Origin: Bacteroidia bacterium
GTDB lineage: Bacteria; Bacteroidota; Bacteroidia; UKL13-3
Direction of reading: 5' to 3'
Assembly (NCBI GenBank): GCA_014376805.1
Contig: JACMQU010000084.1
Location: 1-36,721, forward strand
DNA: 36,721 bases
The notes under the pieces were generated by a model that made no database searches, had not been told where the DNA came from, and saw nothing but the letters and a program-made list of their open reading frames with translations. This document shows positions 17,065-24,353 of the stretch, one piece after another. Both the position numbers and the translations under genes were made by a program. How positions within the stretch are numbered: position 1 is the first letter of the stretch; each line of letters opens with the position of its first letter.

Positions 17065-17201
17065 CGGTTGTAGTATTTAATGAGCCAAAGGATCAAAAAA
17101 TACCAACTTGGGTTAGAGGTTAAATTGCTAATGTGAATTAACAATTTCAGAACTGTTTCGGTATCATTACAGACCGTTTTCATAAGAAGATCCCCCCATT
17201 T

Positions 17202-17222
17202 AACTTATACACTATATAAGTT
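17202..17222. repeat. 8-bp inverted repeat (AACTTATA/TATAAGTT)
   Basis: AACTTATA at 17202-17209 and TATAAGTT at 17215-17222 with a 5-base loop. It is either a hairpin of the candidate RNA or an operator-like palindrome. Confidence 0.55.
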
Positions 17223-17591
17223 GTATCACAATTCTTGTGTACAGCAATATTTTTCTCTGCTTAAAGGCTCTAAAATATGTTGAAATTCTCTATTCAACGT
17301 TAAAGTAAAATTTACAAAAACACTCTTAATATTTACTTAAATTTTTGAAAATCAGTAATTGATATAAAAGATAAGGAGATTTAAGGATGGATAAATCCAG
17401 GTTGGTTATTAATAAATCTGACTATTATTGAAAATATTTTGAATGGATTAATTAAAGAACAAATTATAAAATAAACCCTCTTTTCTTTAAGTAAATTATA
17501 AAGTTTAACTATTTTGTAATTAATAAAAACAGGTACGCTTTTATTAAACAAAATAAAAATGTAATATCTAATTTTTGTCCAGTTTTGAAAG

Positions 17592-17620
17592 TGTCACTTG
17601 TTATTAGCGTGTATTCGAAA
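17592..17620 (+). promoter_or_regulatory. Possible ECF-sigma promoter of the DGPF gene
   Basis: TGTCAC at 17592-17597 and TTCGAAA at 17614-17620, separated by 16 bases, have the spacing and look of an ECF-type -35/-10 pair; a TGTC-type -35 is what I recall for ECF42 promoters. It lies 26 bases before the ATG. No TAnnTTTG box is present. Autoregulation by the linked sigma factor is an inference. Confidence 0.35.
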
Positions 17621-17646
17621 TTATTAACCAATAAATAAAAAACCAA

Positions 17647-17991
17647 ATGAAAGAATTTTTATTATTGTTTCGCAGAGATGTAACTCCTGAAGAAACTCAA
17701 CCTTCGCCTGAACAAATGCAGGCTATGATGAAACCGTGGCAGGATTGGATGGGAAGCATTGCTGCTCAGAATAAACTAGCCAGTTCAGGTAACCGGCTTG
17801 GATCAGAAGGTAAAGTGGTAAAGCCCAAAAATATTGTTACTAACGGACCGTATGTGGAAATGAAAGAAGCCATTGGCGGTTACATTTTGGTGAAGGCAGA
17901 AACGCTGGATGAAGCCGCTGAACTTGCCAAAAATTGTCCAATTTTAAATGATGGTGGCAACGTTGAAATACGGATGGTTGTTGCTATGTAA
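17647..17991 (+). CDS. DGPF/YCII-domain protein linked to sigma factor
   Basis: A 114-residue protein of the YCII-related DGPF family (a ferredoxin-like alpha-beta barrel fold). Features: MKEFLLLFRRD opening, PSPEQMQAMMKPWQDWM helix, TNGPYVEMKEAIGGYILVKA (about 68-86, the DGPF-like GPYVE segment) and the C-terminal GGNVEIRMV strand. Members are almost always encoded next to ECF42-type sigma factors with a TPR-like extension, as here, where the sigma gene follows after 37 bases. Enzyme activity has not been established for the family as far as I know. It is likely the target or partner of that sigma factor. Confidence 0.88.
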   Translation: MKEFLLLFRRDVTPEETQPSPEQMQAMMKPWQDWMGSIAAQNKLASSGNRLGSEGKVVKPKNIVTNGPYVEMKEAIGGYILVKAETLDEAAELAKNCPILNDGGNVEIRMVVAM

Positions 17992-18028
17992 TATTTAAAA
18001 CTAAAAGCCATTTGTAACCGGCTTTTTT

Positions 18029-19288
18029 ATGGAAAACCAGCAACTATTAATACCACATTTATTTAGAACAGAGTACAGGAAAATTATTTCTGTACTCTGT
18101 AAGTTATTTGGTTTTGAGCATATAGAAATAGCAGAAGATATTGTAAGCGATACCTTTCTTTCGGCATCTGAAACATGGGGACTTAAGGGCATTCCGCAAA
18201 ATCCAACGGCTTGGTTATACAGTGTTGCTAAAAATAAGGCACTTAATAATTTACACAGGAAAAAGGTTTACGATGATAAAGTTACTTCTGAGTTGAAGTC
18301 ATCTTCATCAGAATTTACACTCACCGAAATAGATTTATCAAACCGTAATATTATTGATAGTCAGTTACAGATGATGTTTGCCATTTGCAATCCGGTTATT
18401 CCACCTGAAGCACAAATAGGCTTATCTCTTCGTATTCTGTGTGGCTTTGGAATAAATGAGATAGCGGATGCTTTTCTTACCAATAAAGAAACCATTAATA
18501 AAAGATTATTTAGGGCAAAAGAAAAACTAAGAGAAGAGAAAATTAAAATTGAAATGCCAAGGCATTCTGAAATTAGTCTGCGACTAGAAACGGTATTATC
18601 TACCTTGTATCTTTTGTTTAGCGAAGGATATTATTCAACCCATCAAAATAGTGTTATTCGCAAAGATCTTTGCCTTGAAGCTATCCGGCTTACTTACCTT
18701 TTAATTGAAAACGTTGCGACCGATAAACCTGTTGTTAATGCTTTACTTTCTTTAATGTGTTTTCATGCTTCACGGTTTGATGCGCGAACAAATGAATTGG
18801 GTGAAATAATTTTATACAATGAGCAGAATACCGATTTATGGAATAAAGAATTAATTACAAAAGGAGCATATTTTTTAAATCAATCTGCAAAAGGAAATAT
18901 ACTTACCAGATACCATTTGGAAGCTGCTATAGGATACTGGCATACCCATAAGGATGATACTGCCGAAAAATGGGAAAACATTTTGCAACTTTATAATCAA
19001 CTTTTGCAAATTGAATATTCTCAAATAGCGGCATTGAACCGGACTTATGCACTTTATAAAGCAAATGGGGTAGAAGTAGCAATTATGGAAGCTTTAAAAT
19101 TAAATCTTAATACAAACCATTTCTATTACACATTACTTGGCGAACTTCATATAAACATAGATTGCCATATTGCCAATCAATATTTTGAACGTGCATTGTT
19201 ATTGGCAAAATCAGAAACTGATAAGAATGTCATCAAAAAGAAAATAAGTGCTTTAAACGTGACTACTAAAATAAAAAAGGAAGTCTGA
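18029..19288 (+). CDS. ECF42-like RNA polymerase sigma factor with TPR-like extension
   Basis: A 419-residue sigma factor: region 2 about residues 1-75 (FRTEYRKIISVLCKLFG, AEDIVSDTFLSASETW, NPTAWLYSVAKNKALN), region 4 about 110-165 (PPEAQIGLSLRILCGFGINEIADAFLT shortened, then ETINKRLFRAKEKLRE), followed by some 240 helical residues that resemble TPR repeats (LNRTYALYKANG, YYTLLGELHI). This long C-terminal extension and the DGPF gene just upstream match the ECF42 group, which uses the extension in place of a separate anti-sigma factor. No anti-sigma gene is nearby. It probably reads the promoter in front of the DGPF gene. Confidence 0.88.
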   Translation: MENQQLLIPHLFRTEYRKIISVLCKLFGFEHIEIAEDIVSDTFLSASETWGLKGIPQNPTAWLYSVAKNKALNNLHRKKVYDDKVTSELKSSSSEFTLTEIDLSNRNIIDSQLQMMFAICNPVIPPEAQIGLSLRILCGFGINEIADAFLTNKETINKRLFRAKEKLREEKIKIEMPRHSEISLRLETVLSTLYLLFSEGYYSTHQNSVIRKDLCLEAIRLTYLLIENVATDKPVVNALLSLMCFHASRFDARTNELGEIILYNEQNTDLWNKELITKGAYFLNQSAKGNILTRYHLEAAIGYWHTHKDDTAEKWENILQLYNQLLQIEYSQIAALNRTYALYKANGVEVAIMEALKLNLNTNHFYYTLLGELHINIDCHIANQYFERALLLAKSETDKNVIKKKISALNVTTKIKKEV

Positions 19289-19406
19289 TAAATTGTATTT
19301 TTAGAAATAGCCGGCAATAGGATCACCCTTTTTCTAAATTTACTAAATCGAGTATAAAATGAATTTTTGATAACTTTTGCTATTTTGCCATTTCTTATAT
19401 AAGTGT

Positions 19407-20627
19407 ATGGATTTAAAACAGCGGGTCAATTTACTCATCATTGTTGCGTCATTAGGTTATTTTGTAGATATCTACGACCTCATTGTCTTTAACGTGGTTA
19501 AGAATGAGAGTTTACAGGCTTTAGGCTTTACAGGTGGCCTGCTAAAAGAAAAAGAAATATTTTTATTTAACCTGCAAATGACGGGCATGTTAATTGGGGG
19601 TGTGCTTTGGGGCATAATGGGTGATAAAAAGGGACGGATATCTGTGTTGTTTGGGTCTATTTTTTTATATTCAATTGCTAATATTGCCAATGCATTTGTT
19701 ACAAATATAAATCAATATGCAGTAACCCGGTTTATTGCAGGAGTTGGCCTTGCGGGGGAGTTAGGTGCCGGCATTACACTGGTGGCTGAAAACATGCAGA
19801 AGGAAAAGCGTGGTTATGGCACTATGATTATTGTAACCTTTGGGGCATTAGGCGCAGTAGTAGCCAGCCTGGTGGGTAAGAATTTTGGCTGGCAAACAAC
19901 TTATATTGTTGGTGGATGTATGGGGCTTGCATTGTTGTTGCTAAGGGCAGGCGCTTATGAGAGCGGTATGTATAAAAATCTGGTGGAACATGCAAATATA
20001 AAACGAGGTGATTTCTTAACTTTATTTAAGCGCTCTGATTTGTTTTTAAAATACCTCGCCTGCATTTTAATTGGGCTTCCTATCTGGTTTACTATTGGCG
20101 TTTTGGTGAACCTATCTAATAGATTTGGTGAAGCGATGGGTTTAATTGAAAAAGTTAATGTGGCTGATAGTGTAATGTTTGCTTACCTTGGGCTTTCTCT
20201 CGGAGATCTTTTTAGTGGCTTATTAAGCCAGTTTTTAAAGAGTCGTAAAAAAGTAGTGCTTATTTATCTGGGACTTTCATTTTTTTTACTTTTGTTCTAT
20301 TTGTTTAATACAAATGTGAGCATTTCCTATTATAAGACCATGTGTTTTTTATTAGGTTTTGCAACGGGTTACTGGGCATTGTTTGTTACAATTGCCTCAG
20401 AGCAATTCGGTACCAATATCCGTTCAACCGTTACCAACACTGTGCCTAACTTTGTTAGAGGGGCTGTTGTGCCAATAACCTTAAGTTTTGCGGCAATTTC
20501 TGCTGGTAATGGGCCTGTATGGGCTGCCTTAATTGTTGGTATGGTGTGCCTCTTACTGGCATTTGCAGCAACCCTGTATATCAAAGATTCATTTGATAAA
20601 GATCTGAACTATTTTGAGATTGATTAA
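19407..20627 (+). CDS. MFS transporter, metabolite:H+ symporter type
   Basis: A 406-residue inner-membrane carrier with about 12 hydrophobic segments. The loop 2-3 signature reads GIMGDKKGRISVLF (about 70-83), and RFIAGVGLAGELGAGITL (about 110-127) is the sugar/metabolite-transporter block; a YDLIVFN acidic segment lies in helix 1 as in shikimate/proline-type porters. Substrate cannot be told. The ATG at 19407 (MDLKQRVNLL) is preferred over one ten codons upstream (19377) because family members start with this short basic lead. TAACTTTTG at 19371-19379 is a loose -7-like match. It stands alone, with the GNAT gene convergent. Confidence 0.87.
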   Translation: MDLKQRVNLLIIVASLGYFVDIYDLIVFNVVKNESLQALGFTGGLLKEKEIFLFNLQMTGMLIGGVLWGIMGDKKGRISVLFGSIFLYSIANIANAFVTNINQYAVTRFIAGVGLAGELGAGITLVAENMQKEKRGYGTMIIVTFGALGAVVASLVGKNFGWQTTYIVGGCMGLALLLLRAGAYESGMYKNLVEHANIKRGDFLTLFKRSDLFLKYLACILIGLPIWFTIGVLVNLSNRFGEAMGLIEKVNVADSVMFAYLGLSLGDLFSGLLSQFLKSRKKVVLIYLGLSFFLLLFYLFNTNVSISYYKTMCFLLGFATGYWALFVTIASEQFGTNIRSTVTNTVPNFVRGAVVPITLSFAAISAGNGPVWAALIVGMVCLLLAFAATLYIKDSFDKDLNYFEID

Positions 20628-20750
20628 TGAGGATGTTATTTATATGTTATACTGGTAATATTGATGTATTAAAATGCCTACAGGGCTTTACAAAGTTGCC
20701 TGTGTAGGATCTGGCCTAAAGGTGCTGAATACAATTAAAAAAGGTTTTTT

Positions 20751-21227
20751 TTAAATAGATAATTCTGCTATTTTCTTTTCATCAAGTCTGTAAACTGTCC
20801 AGCCTTCCATAGGCACAGCGCCTAAGCTTTCGTAGAATTCTATCGCGGGAGTATTCCAGTTAAGTACACTCCACTCAACCCTTCCACATTCACGTTGTTT
20901 TGCAATTTTTATCAATGAAATTAAAAGGGCTTTGCCATAACCTTTTGCTCTGTATGCCGGATCAATAAAAAGATCTTCCAGGTATATGCCGGGTTTAGAA
21001 ACAAAGGTTGAAAAATTATGAAAGAACAATGCAAATCCTATGGCTGTTTCATCTTCAAATGCAAGCAAACATTCAGATACGGCTTTCTCTTCAAACAAAT
21101 GTTTTTTTATTTTTTCAGGGGTTGCTTCCACCAGGTGGCTTAGCTTTTCATACGCCGCAATTCCATGAATAAAACGGAGTATAAGATCTGTATCTTCAAC
21201 TGTAGCAAAACGTATAATTACCGACAT
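20751..21227 (-). CDS. GNAT acetyltransferase, spermidine/diamine acetyltransferase-like
   Basis: A 158-residue cytoplasmic N-acetyltransferase using acetyl-CoA. Motif A reads GIYLEDLFIDPAYRAKGYGKALL (given shortened: YLEDLFIDP then YRAKGYGKALL, about 81-104), with the Q/RxxGxG/A acetyl-CoA loop seen as RAKGYG. The C-terminal WNTPAIEFYESLGA block is also typical. YLEDLFI..P.YR and the N-terminal AAYEKLSH resemble SSAT-like diamine or thialysine acetyltransferases, so a small amine substrate is likely. The start codon lies one base after the stop of the secreted-protein gene, so translation is probably coupled. Confidence 0.87.
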   Translation of the reverse strand: MSVIIRFATVEDTDLILRFIHGIAAYEKLSHLVEATPEKIKKHLFEEKAVSECLLAFEDETAIGFALFFHNFSTFVSKPGIYLEDLFIDPAYRAKGYGKALLISLIKIAKQRECGRVEWSVLNWNTPAIEFYESLGAVPMEGWTVYRLDEKKIAELSI

Positions 21228-21228
21228 C

Positions 21229-21753
21229 TTAATTGATGAGTTTAGCGGATTTAAAATTTCCTTTTAGTTTTTTATTAACAGCCAAACCTTCTCTACCAGG
21301 TCGCGGTTCTATCTGCACATCAATGGATACAACCCAAATGTTTTTTTCGTTTTTACGACCTGTAATAGTTCCTTCATATAACTGCCGAAGCCCTGCATCC
21401 GGACAGAAGCAGCCACGGTTATAAATAACTTTGGCGTTTAAAAACTGGGGTGTTTTAATGCTAAAAGTATTCCCTTTTGGAGGGTCAATTTCAAAAATGA
21501 TACTTTCAAAATATTCATCATCGGCGATCATCTCGTAATCTTTAGCTTTATATGAATACATAAACACCCATTTCTTTCCTTTGTCATAACTTAGATCAAA
21601 ATAAATACTGTCGTAAATTCGTTTTGTAATGATGGTGTTTGGCTGAAAAACAAAACGTTTAACTTCTGGGTTTACCTTTTTATATTCGGGCGTGTCTTGC
21701 GCATTTACTGCGGGTATAAAAAACAGGATTGTTAAAAAAAATATTATTCTCAT
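21229..21753 (-). CDS. Secreted protein of unknown function
   Basis: A 174-residue protein with a clear signal peptide (MRIIFFLTILFFIPAVNAQ). The mature part of about 155 residues is beta-rich with two cysteines close together (RGCFCPDAG), and contains YNRGCFCPD and GRKNEKNIWVVSIDVQIEPR; I do not recognise the family. The ATG at 21753 is chosen because a perfect -7 box lies four bases upstream and the signal peptide starts exactly there; the frame is open 17 codons more. It leads a two-gene unit with the GNAT enzyme although the two act in different compartments. Confidence 0.75.
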   Translation of the reverse strand: MRIIFFLTILFFIPAVNAQDTPEYKKVNPEVKRFVFQPNTIITKRIYDSIYFDLSYDKGKKWVFMYSYKAKDYEMIADDEYFESIIFEIDPPKGNTFSIKTPQFLNAKVIYNRGCFCPDAGLRQLYEGTITGRKNEKNIWVVSIDVQIEPRPGREGLAVNKKLKGNFKSAKLIN

Positions 21754-21757
21754 CTGG

Positions 21758-21765
21758 CAAAGGTA
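21758..21765 (-). promoter_or_regulatory. -7 box next to the start of the secreted-protein gene
   Basis: TACCTTTG on the minus strand (21765 to 21758) matches TAnnTTTG exactly and ends four bases before the ATG, so the transcript should be leaderless or nearly so. No clear -33 element is visible. Confidence 0.55.
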
Positions 21766-21809
21766 GGTAATGTAGTGTTTAAGTGTACACATAAACCGCA
21801 GCACATTTT

Positions 21810-21842
21810 TTTGTTTATAAAACAGTAAAATAAGTATATTGG
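21810..21842 (+). promoter_or_regulatory. -33/-7 promoter of nth
   Basis: TTTG at 21810-21813, 21 bases, then TATATTGG at 21835-21842 (one base from TAnnTTTG). It lies 8 bases before the ATG at 21851. Confidence 0.5.
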
Positions 21843-21850
21843 TAACCCAA

Positions 21851-22507
21851 ATGAATAAGAAGGAAAGATACGAAGCAGTTATAAATTATTTTATTAAGCA
21901 CACTCCTTTTGCCGAAACAGAATTGGTTTATAATAATCCATTTCAGTTGCTGATGGCAGTTATTTTATCAGCTCAATGCACCGATAAGCGGATTAATATG
22001 GTAACGCCGGAATTGTTTAAAAATTTTTCAACGCCAGATAAGTTAGCAAATACAGATTTTGAAACTTTATTTCCTTATATCAGAAGTATCAGTTATCCCA
22101 ATAATAAAACCAAACATTTATTAGGAATGGCTGCCATGCTGGTTGCGGATTTTAATGGTAAGGTTCCAGACAACATTAACGATCTGATAAAACTTCCGGG
22201 TGTAGGCAGAAAAACGGCAAATGTAATGGTAAGCGTTGTTTACAACCAACCCGCTATGGCTGTTGATACTCATGTATTCAGGGTTAGTGCACGATTGGGT
22301 TTAACTGTTAATGCTAAAACTCCACTGGCAACAGAAATGCAATTGATAAAAAATATTCCCAGTAAATATATTTCAACGGCACATCACTGGTTAATATTAC
22401 ATGGCCGCTATATTTGCGTAGCCAGAAATCCGAAATGTGAACAATGCGGGCTACGTGATTATTGTAAATATTACCAATCCAAAACTACTATAAAAAACTC
22501 CTTATAA
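21851..22507 (+). CDS. nth: Endonuclease III (DNA glycosylase/AP lyase)
   Basis: A 218-residue base-excision-repair enzyme that removes oxidised pyrimidines and cuts the abasic site. Seen: the helix-hairpin-helix LPGVGRKTANV with catalytic Lys121, catalytic Asp139 in AVDTHVFRV, and the 4Fe-4S cluster ligands Cys189, Cys196, Cys199 and Cys205 with the standard C-x6-C-x2-C-x5-C spacing. Positions match the E. coli enzyme within one residue. The ATG at 21851 is preferred to a TTG four codons earlier because that TTG falls inside the -7 box. Length is normal. Confidence 0.96.
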   Translation: MNKKERYEAVINYFIKHTPFAETELVYNNPFQLLMAVILSAQCTDKRINMVTPELFKNFSTPDKLANTDFETLFPYIRSISYPNNKTKHLLGMAAMLVADFNGKVPDNINDLIKLPGVGRKTANVMVSVVYNQPAMAVDTHVFRVSARLGLTVNAKTPLATEMQLIKNIPSKYISTAHHWLILHGRYICVARNPKCEQCGLRDYCKYYQSKTTIKNSL

Positions 22508-22593
22508 ATTACCGCACCGCATAACCACATTTATAACAACTTACAAATTAAATTTTGTTTTGTCTGTACTTTTTCTCTCACTAACTAAAAATC

Positions 22594-22601
22594 TACCTTT
22601 G
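22594..22601 (+). promoter_or_regulatory. -7 box upstream of the unknown acidic protein gene
   Basis: TACCTTTG, a perfect TAnnTTTG, 86 bases before the ATG at 22688. No -33 element at the usual distance. The leader would be about 80 AT-rich bases. Confidence 0.4.
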
Positions 22602-22687
22602 ATTTACATCTTATTCAATTTTGTATGGGTACTTTTTATTTTCTTTGTTAACTAATTTGTAATTAAATATAATTACACAAACATATT

Positions 22688-23161
22688 ATGGTATATACAA
22701 AAGAGGAGTTATTATTATTACAAGGAATGGAGGGCAAATTGCTTCAAATGGTTTATTACCACCAATGGGTAAATAATGCTGACACCAATGGGATAATGCA
22801 CTTTATTGATTATATGGAACTTCAGTTTACCGATGGCACTAAAGTGGTACTGCACCGGCCAGATGAGCAAGAGTGTATATTGCCTTTATTAATGGTAAAT
22901 ATACCAGCTTTAAACGCAGCTGTGGTTAAAGAATTTAATGGCAAAATAAAATATGTTACCAAAGATTTTTCGGATACTTTACTGTGGAGGGGTTTAATTG
23001 GAAGGCCACTTACGGCAGTTTTATTAGATGAGGATGAACCCGGTATGTACACAACCGAAGCCCTTGTGCTGGAAGCTGGCGAGGCCAAAGTACTGATTGG
23101 ATTATCTATGGGTGAAGGGCTGGAAGCCGGTCCATTTGGTATTGTAGACGATGAAGATTAA
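22688..23161 (+). CDS. Acidic cytoplasmic protein of unknown function
   Basis: A 157-residue protein with no signal peptide or membrane segment, rich in Glu and Asp, ending FGIVDDED. It is predicted as alternating strands, with segments such as YMELQFTDGTKVVLHR and GRPLTAVLLDEDEPGMY that look like a compact beta domain. I do not recognise it. Its stop overlaps that of the convergent GSCFA gene (bases 23158-23161 read TTAA). It is real on grounds of length, start context and codon pattern, but no function can be offered. Confidence 0.7.
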   Translation: MVYTKEELLLLQGMEGKLLQMVYYHQWVNNADTNGIMHFIDYMELQFTDGTKVVLHRPDEQECILPLLMVNIPALNAAVVKEFNGKIKYVTKDFSDTLLWRGLIGRPLTAVLLDEDEPGMYTTEALVLEAGEAKVLIGLSMGEGLEAGPFGIVDDED

Positions 23162-24135
23162 TGCGGAGTAAAAAGGGCTGTTTCCTTTTCTACATTAATA
23201 AAGGGATAACGCTCTTGCAGGTTCTTTATTTTTTGCAGAATAACTTTTTTAAATTGTATATGTGCACTACTGCCGGCATTTAATGGGCGGTGTTGGATAG
23301 CCTGTAAAATGGGATCGAACTGTTTTAAAAAATCATTTGTAAACTGATCCAGACATGTTTCTGCAAAACGTTGCCATACATAACTTATAGCTAATGAATT
23401 TGGGTGAACCCAATCCTGTTTAAAGAAACGATAGTCTCTTAATTCATCGTTTACAATTTCATAAGCAGGAAAATAGGAAATGTTTTTATCCTGATCCATT
23501 AGTTGTTTTAAAGCAAGCATTAAGGTGGCTTTACTTAAATTGTTTTCATGCAAACCATCGCGTATGTACCTAACAGGACTTATACTCATTAATATTTTCA
23601 GGTTTGGGTTGAACCGGTGCAGGGTTTCAAAAAGTTTTTGATAACTGTTTTTAATTTCGGAAACGTTTAATAATCTTTTGGTAAACTGGTGCGCGGGAAC
23701 TTTATGGCAATTGGCTACCAGCAAATTATTGGAGTTATGCTCATATACATAAGCCGATCCCCAGGTTATGAAAAGCCATTGTGCCTTTTTTAATTTTTGT
23801 TGTGCAACCTCATGCGACATATTAATCTGTTTCAGCAAATCATTTTTTGTTGAACCATTAAAACTTCCATGGTGCCACCATGAATACCAGATATCATCCT
23901 GTTCAAATAATAATGGATCATAGCTAAATCCTTCGTCACAATAACTATGGAGGGCATTTGCTATGCTTAACGGATTAAATAAAATACCATTGGTATTACA
24001 GATAACATCAAATTTATATTGTTTTAATTTCTCATAAATATTTTCTGCAAAACAGGAACCAAATAACAGAACACTATCATTTATAGAAACAGGATATTGA
24101 AGAGCCGGAATAATAAAGTTTAAGTTGAAATTCAT
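23158..24135 (-). CDS. GSCFA-domain protein (SGNH-like hydrolase)
   Basis: A 325-residue protein of the GSCFA family, which belongs with SGNH/GDSL-type hydrolases. The name motif LFGSCFAENI (24-33) carries the presumed nucleophile Ser27, and QDWVHPN near the C-terminus supplies the Asp241/His244 pair typical of block V. No signal peptide is visible, so it is probably cytoplasmic. The substrate is unknown; related enzymes deacylate or deacetylate glycans and lipids. TAGTTTTG on the minus strand (24148 to 24141) is a perfect -7 box five bases before the ATG. The gene diverges from the first LruC lipoprotein. Confidence 0.87.
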   Translation of the reverse strand: MNFNLNFIIPALQYPVSINDSVLLFGSCFAENIYEKLKQYKFDVICNTNGILFNPLSIANALHSYCDEGFSYDPLLFEQDDIWYSWWHHGSFNGSTKNDLLKQINMSHEVAQQKLKKAQWLFITWGSAYVYEHNSNNLLVANCHKVPAHQFTKRLLNVSEIKNSYQKLFETLHRFNPNLKILMSISPVRYIRDGLHENNLSKATLMLALKQLMDQDKNISYFPAYEIVNDELRDYRFFKQDWVHPNSLAISYVWQRFAETCLDQFTNDFLKQFDPILQAIQHRPLNAGSSAHIQFKKVILQKIKNLQERYPFINVEKETALFTPH

Positions 24136-24140
24136 TAAAA

Positions 24141-24148
24141 CAAAACTA
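24141..24148 (-). promoter_or_regulatory. -7 box next to the GSCFA start codon
   Basis: TAGTTTTG on the minus strand matches TAnnTTTG and ends five bases before the ATG at 24135. No -33 element is clear. Confidence 0.45.
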
Positions 24149-24189
24149 AAACAATTACTTCAACTCTCGAACATTAAAAGTAGCATATG

Positions 24190-24263
24190 AATTGTGTTTA
24201 ATAATACAATTTGGCAAAGTGAATGCCTATTCAGAATTTTATGATATTGGCAGTTTTTTTTTT
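24190..24263 (+). promoter_or_regulatory. Hairpins with T10 tract, terminator- or attenuator-like
   Basis: A 6-bp hairpin (24190-24195 with 24206-24211) is followed by TGCC (24224-24227) that can pair either with GGCA upstream (24213-24216) or with GGCA downstream (24249-24252). The second option, extended as TGCCTAT/ATTGGCA with one mismatch, runs straight into ten T (24254-24263). The region lies between divergent genes with no plus-strand gene before it. Weak stems make this tentative. Confidence 0.25.
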
Positions 24264-24299
24264 AATCTTTGAGGTAATGTCTTATTGGTCTTTCAAATA

Positions 24300-24330
24300 T
24301 TTGGTAATCGGATTAATAGTATTTAATTTG
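24300..24330 (+). promoter_or_regulatory. -33/-7 promoter of the first LruC gene
   Basis: TTTG at 24300-24303, exactly 19 bases, then TTAATTTG at 24323-24330 (one base from TAnnTTTG). The start is 23 bases further. Confidence 0.55.
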
Positions 24331-24353
24331 CAGAAACCTTTATTCGAAAATTC

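Larger units (their letters stand above)
17028..17265 (-). ncRNA. Candidate structured non-coding RNA on the minus strand
   Basis: Read on the minus strand there are, in order: a short hairpin CACAA-GAA-TTGTG (17239 to 17227), an 8-bp hairpin (17222 to 17202), a pairing GGATC/GATCC (near 17193 and 17091), an 11-bp hairpin (17147 to 17122) and a terminator (17064 to 17033) followed by eight T. In two stems the only imperfect pair is a G-U wobble on this strand but a C-A or A-C mismatch on the other, which points to a minus-strand RNA. A weak promoter, TTG-N17-TATTTTAG, sits at 17297 to 17270. The 5' end is uncertain and no known family was recognised. Confidence 0.45.
16961..17646. other. 686-base region without protein gene, holds a likely ncRNA
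   Basis: No convincing protein gene on either strand. The left half (about 17028-17265) has a row of hairpins and a minus-strand terminator and is annotated separately as a candidate RNA. The right half (about 17300-17580) is very AT-rich with no structure I can support. The last 60 bases hold a possible sigma-factor promoter of the DGPF gene. Confidence 0.5.

Noticed and set aside
17047..17183. Minus-strand reading frame of about 50 codons starting ATGAAAACGGTC inside the candidate RNA
   Set aside because: It runs through the terminator stem, and its composition is not protein-like. The stems with G-U pairs explain the sequence better.
20671..20750. Shared terminator between the MFS and GNAT genes (CCTACAGG/CCTGTGTAGG plus a later T run)
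   Set aside because: The stem is short and bulged and the T run lies too far from it.
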